This document shows, in pieces, positions 10,267 through 22,473 of a DNA stretch of 64,000 nucleotides. Location: positions 26,758,001-26,822,000 of the forward strand of contig JAIVEN010000022.1 in the NCBI GenBank assembly GCA_026686845.1. The letters are read 5' to 3'. The position numbers were made by a program, and so were the translations under genes. Under the pieces are notes generated by a model. It saw only the letters and a program-made list of their open reading frames with translations, had not been told where the DNA came from and ran no database searches. The DNA is from Adenanthera pavonina (Eukaryota > Streptophyta > Magnoliopsida > Fabales > Fabaceae). Within the stretch, counting starts at the first letter, position 1, and every line of letters begins with the position of its first letter.

Positions 10267-12850
10267 GAAAAAATGTGATGAAAGGAGAAAAAAGAGAACA
10301 AATTGGGTTTTCGAATGAAAACCGACTTGTGAGGAGTCGCAACCAAAATTTTGAAGAAAAATCTTGGAAAACCGAATTAAAGAGGGAAGAATGGTCTAAG
10401 AAGTCAGAGTTGAATTGAGGAGTTGATTGTGTGTGGGGAAGGTGTTAGGCACCCCACAACACTCGTTCCTAAAAACGGTTACCTTACGTTGATTGTGTAA
10501 ATTAATATGGCTTTGAAAAGTATTTTGGTTTTCCCTTTATTATTATCATGCGAGGATAAGGGTAGAAAAAAAAAAGCAATTAAGAAAATTTGGAAAATTT
10601 GGAAAACAAAATAAAGAAATTAAATTAAATTAAAATTAAGGAGATTTAAGGAAAAAATGAGGAAAAGGAATTGAAAAAATAAAATGGAAAACATTTATTT
10701 ATTTACAAGGGCGGACTTGACCCAGGATCAGAGCCTGGGGTCTACGTACCCTACGATAGGGATCAAAGTCCACGTAGTTCGGGACTACAAATGCGTGTCA
10801 GTTAGTTGATATTTTTTTATTATAATTTTTGTAATAAGATAAAACTAATTGAGAATAATTTATCTTTTTACAAACAAAACAATTTTTTGAGATTGAGTTG
10901 GTACGTTTTAATTTGCAAAAGGTACTTTATTCCGCTCACTTATTCTTATTTTATTTTATTTGAAAATATGTTTCTTTTTATTTTTCTTTAATTTTTGAAA
11001 ATGCTTTTATTTGATTTTTGACTTTTGAAAAACCATCGTATTTTTATTTTTATTTTTTATACTTTTAAAAAAAAAATTTCTTTCAAATAAAGAAAATCAA
11101 TCTACCTATTGCAGACTCGCAGTCATGCCCGATAGATCGATTTCTTAATTACCTGTGGAAGCTTTAAACCTTGCGGTATAAAGATTTTATTGTACATTTA
11201 AAATAAAGTTGGAAAAACTTGTTATATCATCATCATTTATTTTTTATGAAATATAATTATTTTCTAAAAAAAGGTTATTTAACTGATATATTTACGTGGA
11301 TTCGCAATCTCGCGCAACAACTCAGAAAACCCGAATACCTGTGTGGGTTCTAAACCTCCGTGGTATGGTTATTTGGCAATTATTTATTTATCCATTATAT
11401 TTTTATTTCATTTATTATCTTTGTGAGAAAATAAATTTTTCAATGGAAATGTCATTGGGACCTTTTATAAGTATATTTTTATAATACACTCGTACAGCCC
11501 CATAGGCTCACATGGTGCGATTGTTTTAGGGGTCTATGAAAGCTTTAAAAACCTTCATAACCAATTATAAAACCAAACAAAAGAATATATATTATAACCA
11601 GCATTTACAAACATGTAGGATTTTGTGATGGTGTATGTTAGAGTGTATTCTACAATCAAATTACAGACAAACACCATTGTTCAATCATGGGATTTAATGG
11701 TGTATACTCCCCCTTGAAGTCCCATCACTCCCTGCTCAAATATCTCCATGAGATAGCCTCCTCTACTCATTCGAGCGATTTCCGTTGTCCGAGCAATCTC
11801 ACCACTCAATTCCTTCGAGTCCTTCCTATGCTCTTCCCCTTCGTTTCTCGCATCTACTTCTTCTTGTCTCACCATCGCGACCGAGCTCTCCTTTCTTCTC
11901 GTCCGTGTCCCCTCCGCGGCTCTGAAATTTTTGTCTCTTGGATTTTCAGCCCCAACTTTCTGCCCCCCTTGGATTCTCCTCCTCCTTCGGTCTCACGTGC
12001 CTGAGCCCTAATTTTAGGGCTCAGACTACTTCGGCTTTTTCAGCTCTGCCCGCGATCCCCTCTGTTTTTCGGTTCAGTGTTTCTTCCTCCGGTCTCTCGC
12101 CTCTCTCTGTCTCCCGTCTGCTTCTCCATGGCTCCCTCTGTTTTTCGGTTCAGACCCCCCTCTGTCTCTCCTTTGTTCAACTTTTTCTCTCCATTTTCTT
12201 TTCGTGCACGCCTCCTCTATTTCTGTTGCTTGCGTGCTCCAGTTTGGCTCCCTCTATTCCTTGCCTTTTCTTCAATCTCGGTTCCTTGCTCCCTCTCCGG
12301 TTGCTTCCCCAAACCTTCTCTATGTTTTCTTTTTCTCAGCTCCCCCTTCCCTCTGGTCTCGTGTGCCTAAGCCCTAATTTTAGGGCTCAGACTACTTGGG
12401 GCTGAAACACAGTGTTTCAGCCCCTTCTTCCCCCCCCCCCCCCGTTTTTTTAATTATAATTTAATTATTTTTTTAAGTATTTTGAGTTTTTTTTTTGTAA
12501 TTCTTCTTCAATATTAAATGTTTTTTTTAAAGATCGAGTATCTGATAATTCAAAATAAAGGGACATGATTTTTGAAATTCCTAAAATAAAGGAGTTTGAA
12601 TTTGAAGAGTAATTTTTCTGGGATTTGTTCTATGGATTTTTATTCAAATTAAAGGAACACTCTAATGAGATTTTTTGTTTTTATATTTCCTTTTGAAGAC
12701 CCTAAAAAAAGATTGGATTTGGAGAATATACTATTACTTATTATTATTTATATTTTTTCTTTATTTTATAAAATTTTCCTTGAACATTTACACCAATTTT
12801 TAATTACATGTTTTTTTTATGTATAAAGACCGAATAAAATGGGGTGTTCA
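10267..12850 (+). mobile_element. Solo LTR of a Ty3 Tat/Ogre-like element
   Basis: The stretch contains sequence typical of plant Tat/Ogre/Retand LTRs. There is GAGGAGTCGCAACC near 10332, and GGTGTTAGGCACCCC followed by an ACGGTTACCTTA block near 10440-10485. There is also the segment about tracing a locus to a 'correct' site, GATCAAAGTCCACGTAGTTCGGG-like, near 10760. Two degenerate modules of about 60 bp (near 11130 and 11320) share ACCTGTG(G/T) plus a CCTTGCGGTAT/CCTCCGTGGTAT block. The right end reads GGGGTGTTCA. The pentamer CACTC occurs at 10262-10266 and 12851-12855, exactly outside these limits, and is a plausible target duplication. The left end does not begin with TG, so one or more bases may have been lost there. 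The part 11680-12420 is CT-rich and gives misleading ORFs. No gene is present. Confidence 0.6.
11957..12443 (+). repeat. Duplicated hairpins and homopolymer C tract inside the LTR
   Basis: A block of about 45 bp including a strong hairpin occurs twice, about 366 bp apart. At 12001-12024 the stem is CTGAGCCCTAA with loop TT; the copy is at 12366-12390 with one stem mismatch. Right after the second copy there is a perfect 12-bp inverted repeat, GGGGCTGAAACA at 12398-12409 with its complement at 12413-12424, loop CAG. This is followed by a run of 14 C (12430-12443) and then T-rich DNA. A role in RNA folding or 3'-end formation of the retroelement transcript is only a guess. Confidence 0.6.
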
Positions 12851-13260
12851 CACTCACCCTCGTCTTCTTCCCATGTTTCTTCGCCTTCACTCTCACTTGC
12901 CCAACACATGACTTTCAGAGAAAAAGGTTCTGGGTTTTCAAAAGCACATCCTCTCTTCTTTCCACACGTTCCTTTCACTGTCTCCCTCGTTGTTGCCAGA
13001 GGACAATATAGTAAAAAGAAAAAAAAAATACTCTCCCCCCCCTCAAAACCCCCCAATTTTTATTTTGGAGGGAAGAGTTAGAAGGGAAGGGCTTTTGGAA
13101 AAAAGATAGATCTAAACCATATCTTAGGTATAAAATGAAGTTGCACCCCCTTCCCTTTTAGGAATTTGTAAATCCAAACATGGGCAGGCCACTAACTCCC
13201 CTCATCTCCCCTCCAAAACCCCCTTACCAAAAAGGAGCCAAGGGGCTAAAATTTACAGCT
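12851..13260. repeat. Right part of the purine/pyrimidine-rich repeat
   Basis: CT-rich DNA followed by runs of C and G (13028-13075 and 13190-13240), for example CTCCCCTCATCTCCCCTCC. It mirrors in character the G-rich stretch at 9415-9520 and may be the other end of an element into which the LTR at 10267-12850 inserted. The overlapping short ORFs at 12817-13081 on both strands have no recognisable features. Confidence 0.35.
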
Positions 13261-14249
13261 ACAATATTAGTTTTATGAAATTTTTTAATGTCCTACTAAA
13301 AATATATTTTTATAATATAAAATTTAAATATGCTTTCCTCTAAATTTTAAGGTTAAACTAAATAAAATTAACTCGATAACAATATCTTAGTTTTTTCTTT
13401 TCTAAATTTAGAAATAAATTTACTTTAAAGGCAATTATATGCCAAGAGTTAATCTTCTATATGACAATTTCACTAATTAGATACTCATAAGTTGTATCTA
13501 CCCAATATATACTTATATATGGCATAATAAAAATAGAATAAAAAATACACAATCATTCCTAAAGGATTATAATAATTCCTCATAAAAACAACTTTAATTT
13601 GAAAGAAGAACAAGTTTATCTCTTGAAATATAAAAATCTATATGCAAGCATACATTATGCAGCTAGGAACAAAAAAGTTAGAAGTCACCACGAGATATTC
13701 CTTTTCAGTTAAAATTGTAAATTGCAAAATAATAAATAATTAAATTAAGGTCATTGCAATCAACGGGTAGCAAGTACACATGAAGAGAAGAGAAAGAGTG
13801 AGAGACGAGAGAGAAAATCACATGGATAAATTTATTTTGGTTCAATTTCACTATCTGTATTTAATTTTCAAAGAAATTTTCAGAGATTTTTCCCCTTGTA
13901 ACAACCTCGGATATAACTAATAGTTTTAGTTAATTTAAAACTTGCATAAAGACTTATACTTCATTTGAATGATGAGAAAATAAGGGGTTGAGCAAAAATT
14001 ACAAGAAAAAAAAGAATAATTTAGACACCTCATGTCTAGGTTCTCTTCTCATTCAATTTGAGGTATAAAATTATAGAAGAAAACAAAAGAGATGACTCTT
14101 GTTTGGCATAGGAATGACAATCTTGCGCCTCTATTTTTCGATGGTGGTAATAACCCCAACCACTGCCCCTAGTCATTCCTTGAAATCTTAGTAATTCCCT
14201 TGTACTCCCCTTTTCTCTCTTCTTTTTGGAATTCTAATTCATAACTTTT
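13261..14249. other. Gene-free AT-rich stretch
   Basis: No supported ORF. It contains a segment near 13890 beginning TGTAACAACCTCGGATATAAC that resembles the start of a Ty3 LTR, but no partner end was found. Confidence 0.5.
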
Positions 14250-15630
14250 TCATTTAAATTGCACTTTAATAAAATATATGCTTTTTCATTATTTAAATTT
14301 CAAAATAAAAAATATATCAATAAAAATAAGTTACAGTTACAATTACATTTATTTTTACTAAAATTTTTATGACTATTATTTATATAATATAATAAATACA
14401 CTATTATAGAAATAATAATCTAAATTCATAATAAATTAGATTTATAAATTTAATGCAAAATAAATAATGTAATAATGAAATGAAAGTGTTAGTAATTTAT
14501 TATTAAGGTATATTTTCAACAAAAATATTATTTTTGAAAATATTTTAATTTCAATTAATTTGATTATATTTTCATAATTATAATAGATAGTACATAATTT
14601 AAACATTTTTCAAAAGGATAATATAGTAACTCAGTTCATTTTTTTAAAATTCAATTTAATATTTTGTCCCGAAGAATGGGATTGATGGAAGTGAAAGGAT
14701 TACGTGTTGAGGCTAGAAATAGGCCAACATCTTGGAATTGGGCTTTGAAAACGATCAAATGAAAAATATGTAGCCCATTATTTTTTATGCATGGTATAGC
14801 CATATGTTTAGATGTGATGAGCCCAACAAAATTGGTTACGCCACTAAATGAGGGTTTGATACAACATTATCATCCTGGCCCAAATAGAAAGAAAGAGACA
14901 ACACTATCATGCTTTCTGATAACTAAACGTGGCCTAAATGTTGCCAGAAATTGCAGATCCCAACCCTCCAAAAACAAAAGTTCCCCCAACACAGGCCTCA
15001 CAATAAATTATTCTATTAATCAACGTACCAAATCATTGATATAGATATATATTTTGATTTGATTACTTTTTTTCTTTTATAAACAGAATAGGTTAAAAAA
15101 ATTAATTTCGAGCAATCGAATTGTCTTAATAAAATGATCAGCATCTAGCCTATTTGGCCCACAAAAAAATCCACGCAAAAATACTAATGTTAATGTAGGG
15201 TTGAGATAAAATTAAAATCAATTGTCTGCATTTAAAAATAAGTGGTATCAGAAAATAATTTATGTAAAGAAAAATTTACTCCCATATGACTCATATACAA
15301 GAAATATGGTTAAAATTTAATTATTACAGTTTAAATCCTACATTAAAATATTTTTCACACAATCATTAAAAGAAGGGTAAAAGTATAATTTCCCCTATCT
15401 TCTCTTTTGCCCATTCTCTTTTTTTCTTTTGTAGCACAGAAATGAAGGACACTCACCAATCTCTTTAATAAATAAAATACTTTAAAACAGACAGCAGCTC
15501 AATTTCGTCTGTCCCCACTAATTTTGTTTTTATTAACTTTTTTGCAGTGTGTTGAGTTCTTGCCAAATGGTGTTAATTTCCACATTATTTCATGAATATT
15601 CATCATACAATGGACACAATTTCCTTCAAT
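14250..15630 (+). repeat. Segmental duplication block, copy A
   Basis: Positions 14260-14860 match 33700-34340 along their length, with indels. Examples are the shared AT-rich stretch around TTTATATAATATAATAA, then GAATGGG(A/C)TTGATGGAA, TTGGAATTGGGCT and GATGTGATGAGCCC. The match resumes at about 14985 against 38330 (ATAAATTATTCTATTAAT, ATGATCAGC). The gap in alignment corresponds to the LINE inserted in copy B. There is no gene in this part; it is the flank of the LRK10L cluster. Confidence 0.8.
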
Positions 15631-15639
15631 AGAAAAACG

Positions 15640-16090
15640 GGCAAGAAAGTGCTTCAGAGTTTAGACATAGCTAATGTAATTGAATATTTTTCTTAAGGGT
15701 ATGAGCAACACGTAATTTTTCCACAGCGAACCTATAGCAAACCTTATTATGTTTTACTAGACCATCAACGCACTCCAAAAATATTAGTTTGGTCTAGCCA
15801 AATTGTGTTTCAAGATTAAAGTATAATGTCAAGGACAATTGTCAAAGCAACTATGAACTGCATTGCACCAAATCATCTTCTTTAAATATTCTAAATGTAT
15901 CTCACAAAAAAGATATATATATATATATATCAATATATTTGACTTGCTGCTACTAGATACACTAAGGGGAACTTAGAACATGATAGGAGAATGCTAAACA
16001 AGAAGTAAGAATTCAAATTGAGAAAGAACAAGATGCTAAAATTGCAAGCTATATATGGTGCTTTGGTGCATCCAGTGTCATGCAATATAT
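15640..16090 (+). pseudogene. LRK10L-type kinase relic (plus strand)
   Basis: A decayed part of a protein kinase exon. It aligns at DNA level with the catalytic part of the plus-strand kinase at 24255-24760: the I-A-x-x-I-E-Y block, the segment that encodes HFDIKPHNVLL in the intact gene, the DFGLAKLC region, and further on GAAGAACAAGATGCTAAAAT and TGGTGC(A)T(C)CAATG. It has stops and indels throughout, with no open frame longer than a few dozen codons. The same relic occurs at 39110-39490, so it was already present before the segmental duplication. It lies tail-to-tail with the minus-strand kinase gene. Confidence 0.75.
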
Positions 16091-16759
16091 CAAATAGTAA
16101 TATTTTCTAATTCTTTTTCTTATACAGAGTGCAGATGTAATTTTCTACAACAAGACATCAATCCTGGCAATACTAACATAGCATAGAGACCAATAAAATG
16201 CATTTTAAAGAAAGCTTTCAAATTGTTTGAACCATTAAAGATTCTGTGCTACCAAGATCTTAATTCATTCTACAATATCCAATGGGTGAAAAAAGTAAAT
16301 TCGAAGACCTGAACCACAATGTCCTAACAAATACTTCTTCCATATTTATCTTCTCTACTGATAAACAATGTTTTCTAATTAGAATCAAGGTAGTTGTTTA
16401 TGAACATTTTGTACTAATTGGCCAAAAAACATTATCATCCAAAACGACAAAAGCTTCTTCCATAATTTATCCCATGACATACAAAAAAGGAAGCCTAATA
16501 TCCCACTTCTTATGCTGACAAAACCCCCACCTTTGCTTCAAGCTTATCATGCTAATGAAGAAATAACACATGCTGAATGATAATGCAATACTAGATTAAA
16601 AAAAAAACAGTTAATGACAATAATGAATCAAGTTTAATATTCGTATTCATATTTAAGAGTCTCAATACCAAAGCAAAGACATATATGGGAAGCACAATTT
16701 CTTTCATCATAAAATTATTGTATATCAAGATGAGAAGTATTCAACATATATTTACTATG

Positions 16760-19700
16760 TTATATTGATCTCTCATCTTCACGAGTTAAAAATGAAGTTG
16801 TCTCTTTAGAGTAACTCACTAATGGATGAGAGAATGGCCTTGTGGTACTTGAATGATCACTAACACTAAAAGCTGGAAAATCTTGTGGATGTAGATAAGG
16901 CTCTTGAGGTAATTCAAAGCCTTGTTCCTCTATCACAAGTGTCTCTACAACTTTGTTCATTGAAGGATGATCACTCGCCTTGGATGATCTTGTTAAACTT
17001 GAATGATCACTAACATCAATTGTTGGTAAATCCTGCGGATATAGATAAGGCTTTTGAGGCAATTCTAAGTCTTGTTCTTCTCCTTCAAGCATTTCTACAA
17101 CTCTATTCATTGAAGGACGATCGCAAGGCTTGGTTTGGATGCACCACAACCCCACAATCATCATTTTCCTTGCCGATTTCATTTCTTCCTCCGTTGCATC
17201 TGCTATTTTAATTTCATTTCCTTCATTTAGTTGATCATAAACCCAAAAAGGGAAGTAAAATTGACTTGAATGCTCGGTTAACATATTTAGATTCTTCCTT
17301 CTTCCAGCCATTTCCATTAATAACATCCCAAAACTATAGACATCAGCTTTATAAGAGACTCCACCTACATTTTTGTAGAAGAGCTCTGGAGCCATATATC
17401 CTATAGTTCCTCTAGCTGCTGTAAGAGACACAATACTATCATTTGTAGGATAGAGTTTAGCAAGGCCAAAATCAGAAACCTTTGGAATAAAGTTGTCATC
17501 AAGAAGGATGTTGTGTGGCTTTATGTCAAAATGCAAAATTTGCATATTGCATCCCTTGTGAAGATATTCAATACCACGAGCTACTCCAAGAGAAATGACG
17601 TACAATCGATGAAGATTCAAGGATTGCATATTGTTGACCTGTTTAGAGAGAATGTATTTATCAAGAGACCCATTTTGCATGAACTCATATATAAGAGCAC
17701 GCTTTGAGCCTTCCACACAATAACCGATGAGTTGAACCACATTAACATGGTGGATTCTACCAAGTGTACCAACTTCATTGATGAAGTCTTGACCATTGGC
17801 TTTGGCCTTATCCAACATCTTGACGGCTACCTCACGACCACTTCGAAGTTGTCCTCTGAAAACAGACCCATATCCTCCTTTCCCAAGTCTTATTTTAAAT
17901 CCTTTCGTCATCTTCTTGGTGTCTCTGTAGGAGTACCTTATAGGCATAATGTTGTTGTTGCTTTGCAAAAAATCTTCAATGTTGTCATACATTGATAAAT
18001 GTCTTCGTCGCCATTTATAGATCAAAAGGACAACGACAAATGGAGTTCCCAAAACACATTTACCAGCCGTATAATACAAAACTGTTCACAAAAATATAAA
18101 AGACAGCACAATTAATTAGAATGCGCCCTCTAACTCGAACTAGTATTGCATTTTGGTTGTTTGGCCAGTGATTGCACTATCTTATAAAAATTAGACAGGG
18201 ATAATCAGGTCAAGGGATTACCTAAAATAGCGAAGGCGCACGTTCCAACAACTGCAAAACAAGGAACATGAAAAGTGATATTAATTTTCTATAATGAGAA
18301 AATAGCTAGTGCTACATTGAATATGGTATATTTCGAAAATGAAAAGTGATATAACTTACACTTGGCAAAGAGGAGGATAACTTCAAAAATGCTATAGTCT
18401 GCTGCAACACCAGATAAACAACTGTATTGGTATAGTAATACATTATACATAGTATATTTCACTTATATATTTTGGTGCATATATAAGGTGAAATGTTTTA
18501 CCAATAATATGATAAAAATTAAGATTTAATTATATATATGTTTTACCAACCTTGCAAATTTAGACATTTTAAATGCTTTTATAATTTAAAAATAAAATTA
18601 AAATAAAGAACTTTAACTTCACAAAATTCAGAGTGAAAACCATTGTTACAATTAATTAAGTCTTTTGAAGTTATAAATAAATTTTCCCAAATTCATAATT
18701 AAATTCTCTTGAAATAAATTTTTATAGAATTTTTTTGGCCGTTACTGATTAAGAATTTTAAAAAAAATATTTCAACGTACTTTTTTTAATTAACGATATT
18801 ATAATTATTAATCATCTTTATTTCCATTCATACATTATTTTCATCTTAAAAAATATAGAAAAACAAAATAGAATGTCCATCCATTTTCATTACATCTAGC
18901 AAGTTTTTTCAATTCCATCAAAATTCATTTTCATTTTCTTATTTTTATTCACATTTTAATTTCAATAGAATATTATCCCATAAAACAAATGGGATATATG
19001 TTTGCTTTCTTCCTTGGCAAAATGACACTCAATGACCCATAATTCTTAGTATTGATAGCCAAGAATTTAAAGACTCAGAATTATTCAAAAGATCATAGAA
19101 AAAATTATCATCAATTCTTCTAAATGTTATAGCTCATACCTCTAAATGACAACTTGATCTATCTTGTTTTACAAACATATTTTAATTAAGAGTAGTACGT
19201 AAAAAAAAAATCTAAAACACACTTTCAATATGAAAGAAATCAAATTTTAACTTTAGAAAGTCTGAATTATAAATTTAAGAATCAAAAACCAAAACTTGCT
19301 TTTATAGTTAATGAGAAAGATTTTATTTTTTTTTAAATTTAGCTATTAATATTATGGGTTATGCATCCTATTTTCCTGAAACAAAGGAAACATAGAGTAA
19401 TGAGGTAAGAGATACAGGCGGACTTATGATTAGAAAAATTCAAAATACCATGACTCAATTTATAATTTTTAAATTATAATCACTTGTTTAAAAATTATGA
19501 GAAATTATAGAACCAAATATATAATTAAGCCAAAAATTAAGGTAAAATTAAAAATTTTCATCCCTTGAATTTTTTTTTAATGATGGATCATCCCTTGAAT
19601 TTTTAACATAGTTACTAAGATAAATCAGAGGGTTGTACGATAATCCTGTTAGCCCATTAAACTCGACTCGGACACGTACTAGGCCAGACACTTAAATGGA

Positions 19701-22473
19701 CCACCTTGATTATTTATATAACAAATAAAAATTTCTGGCCAAAAAAATATAACAAATAAAAATTGAGAACAAATATTGGAGATATTTTTGTATTTTCTGA
19801 GTAATAGTTTTAACCAGTCTCCATATGAATGTGAGGTTCCATTTCTTTTAAAAACAAAAATGAAATAGTGCATACAAAACCCGTTACTTTATGTATAAAA
19901 TAGACATGTTATTTTTTAAGGTATAATAAAATTAATCATTGCATTTTTTTTTTTACAAAGTCAATAACCTAGTACCTCTTCTCTCTCTCTTCCCCCTATA
20001 ACTTTCTCTTGTTCCCAGTTTTTTATTTTATCAATTTTAATCAATTCTTCATTAAAAATATAAAATATTTTTAAAATATTTTAAAGCAAATATTTCAACA
20101 TATGTTTAATTGTAGATATTATATTCATTTAATCATCTTCATTTTCATTTCAACATTATTTTCATCTGATCAAATACAGAAACAACATAGAATGTCCATT
20201 CTTTTTCATTACATACAAACAAAATTATTCAATTCCATCAAAGCTTATTTTCATTATCATTTTCATTTTTATTCACATTTCAATTTGAATAAAATTATTC
20301 CATAAACATCAATATGAAAGTTCATATGATAAAAATGTGGGTGTGATTAGAGTCAAACCCTTTCAATATATCAAGAAAGAAAATTTCATGAAGCAAACAG
20401 GGCATTTTTTTCCCTTAACAAAAAATACATTCGACTTAAATACACCGCCTTGATTATTTATTTATATGACAAACAAAAGTTTCTGGCAAAAAAAAAATAT
20501 AACAAATAAAAATTGAGAACAAATATTAGATATATTTTTATATTTTCTAAGTAATAGTGTTAACTAGTCTCCATGTGAATGTGAGGTTCCATTTCTTTTA
20601 AAAACAAAAATGGAATACTGCATACAAAAAACCCGTTATTTTTGAAGTTACATTTTTTTTCACAATATCAATAACCTCATACCTTTTCTCTTTCTCTCTC
20701 TCTCTCTCTTCCCCCTATAACTTTCTCTTGTTCCCAGTTTTTTATTTTATTAATTTTTAATCGATTTTTCATTAAAAATATAAAAATATTTTAAAGCAAA
20801 TATTTCAACATATGTTTAATTGTGGATATTATATTCATTTAATCATCTTCATTTTCATTTCAACATTATTTTCATCTGATCAAATACAGAAACAAAATAG
20901 AATGTCCATTCTTTTTCATTACATACAAACAAAATTATTCAATTCCATCAAAGCTTATTTTCATTATCATTCTCATTTTTATTCACATTTCAATTTGAAT
21001 AAAATTATTCCATAAACATCAATACGAAAGTTCATATGATAAGGATGTGGGTGTGATTAGAGTCAAACCTTTACGATATATCAAGAAAGAAAATTTCATG
21101 AAGCAAACAAGGCATTTTTTCCCTTAACAAAATGCATGCTAATGACTTAAAGTTTTTATAATAATCAAAATTATCTTTCCATCTTATTGTCATTATTCTA
21201 ATTTCATTGTAAGAATTTGTTTCATACATTGTGAATCACACGGGGTAAAACTATACTTAATAGTTAATATTATTTTTTCAGTTCTCTTATAATATGCAAA
21301 CATCGTACATCAAAATTAAAACACCCTGTGTAATGTATGGAAGAAAAATCTAGTTTTTAACAATGTATCTTTTAATGTTAAGTAGTTATTCATTATACAA
21401 GAAAATGTTTTTTATTTTATTTTCAAAGTTGTTTTCCAGATCTGTATAACTCAGAAATCTCTCCCTTTGTTATTGACCATTCTTTTAAAAAATTATTATC
21501 GTACAGTTGTAGGCTTTTCAATTATAAAAACTTTTCTGTTGGAGACAAAAATTATAAAAATATTTCTTATATTACCAAAAAAAGGCCGATACAAGTTGGT
21601 TCAAGAATGAAAATGCAGAGATAAGCTCCAGTAACATAGAATATGCGTTGACACTTGATAGCCACAATTAATTCAGTTAATGGACTTACCCCCGCCGCCA
21701 CAACCTGGTTGCTTGTTACTGTCATTGAGAAATGCATAACCTCCAGACTTGAGGCAGAAACTGTTCAACCAAGAAAGCTCAAAGCCATAAAGAAGCATAT
21801 TGTGGATGTCTGCGCACGACCAGGAATGGTTGTTCAGAGTAGGCCACGATGTCATATACATCAGCTCTATACGACAATCATCCTCTAAACCCAATTCCCC
21901 TGCAGTTATCCTGCCAACGTTCGGATACCAATACGATGATGACGAAGAAGCAACTGACCCATTTGATGTATTCAAGCAAGGGGCTGTCTCAACAAACAGA
22001 AGAGAATCCACAGGGTGTTCACAACTGACGTATATCATCAATTTTGTCAATTTATTCGATTCCTGAAAAGTTTCATAGAATGTATCGACGGTGATGGTGT
22101 ATGGATCGAAGTAGCTAAAGTTGTAGTCTGATACAGAGTCCCGAGGCAGGGAAGAGTAATCGAGCTCCACAACATTAGCATCCCTTACCCGGATTGTATA
22201 ATTCTCATAATTAATGGACAAAACACTGTATCTTCCAGATTGCAAAGACAGTACCAAGTGGTTGTGCTCGCAAGATAGGTTATACCTGGGGTCACCACAC
22301 TCCTCTGGAAAGTCTTTTAGCCGGAAAGGGCTGCTCACGTTATTATCTCCGCATAAACTCCAACAATTCTGCTGTCCATCTGATGCCTTGCATGTTTTGT
22401 AGAATACCAGAGTCAGAAACAGTGCCACCAGTAATCGTGCTGATGAGGAACACATGTTTCGTATCATGACCAT
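16760..22473 (-). CDS. LRK10L-2 type receptor-like kinase (rust resistance kinase Lr10-like), four exons
   Basis: Predicted 725-residue membrane receptor kinase. Exons on the minus strand: 22473-21690, 18401-18360, 18251-18222 and 18081-16760; every intron is phase 1 and has GT/AG ends, and the summed length is an exact multiple of three. Exon 1 starts at the ATG at 22473 (later ATGs at 22467 and 22455 are possible). It encodes a signal peptide and a cysteine-rich GUB_WAK-type ectodomain with many N-glycosylation sites. Exons 2 and 3 (42 and 30 nt) and the start of exon 4 encode the transmembrane region and the IYKWRRRHLS stop-transfer segment. The kinase has the glycine loop at 352-357, catalytic Lys373, HFD ending at Asp471, DFG at 489-491 and APE at 516-518. 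HFD in place of HRD makes it a non-RD kinase, as usual in this family. The tail holds a 50-residue tandem duplication. Intron 1 (about 3.3 kb) contains repeats. I see no disabling change. Confidence 0.9.
16840..17122 (-). repeat. 150-bp tandem duplication in the kinase tail
   Basis: Residues 606-650 and 656-700 of the predicted kinase are repeated copies with an exact period of 50 residues. Each has the sequence pattern D-x-PSMN-(R/K)-VVE, then ELPQ-(K/E)-PYL-x-PQD and ends SDHSS-x-TR. The first copy includes the normal end of kinase subdomain XI (DRPSMN). The decayed paralogue at 40610-40900 carries both units as well, so the duplication is older than the segmental duplication. Confidence 0.9.
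18790..21130. repeat. Tandem repeats inside intron 1 of the minus-strand kinase
   Basis: A unit of about 710-740 bp occurs twice in direct order, about 19690-20425 and 20440-21130. For example ATGTTTAATTGT(A/G)GATATTATATTC lies at 20102 and at 20812, and AAAATTGAGAACAAATATT lies in both. A third, more diverged partial copy at about 18790-19010 shares the segment around AATAGAATGTCCAT. Matching short ORFs (20102-20305, 20812-21015) reflect the repeat and not genes. A CT microsatellite sits at about 20690-20712. Confidence 0.85.

Noticed and set aside
9946..10278. 110-codon hydrophobic ORF
   Set aside because: T-rich DNA gives F/L/I codons; no conserved feature, and it runs across the repeat/LTR junction.
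11687..12405. Overlapping ORFs of 97-155 codons in three frames
   Set aside because: They are caused by CT-rich DNA within an LTR; Ser/Pro/Leu/Phe-rich with no domain and no intron context.
17020..17995. Plus-strand ORFs within the minus-strand kinase
   Set aside because: Antisense shadows of the kinase exon.
21655..22402. Plus-strand ORFs opposite the ectodomain exon
   Set aside because: Antisense shadows of exon 1 of the minus-strand kinase gene.
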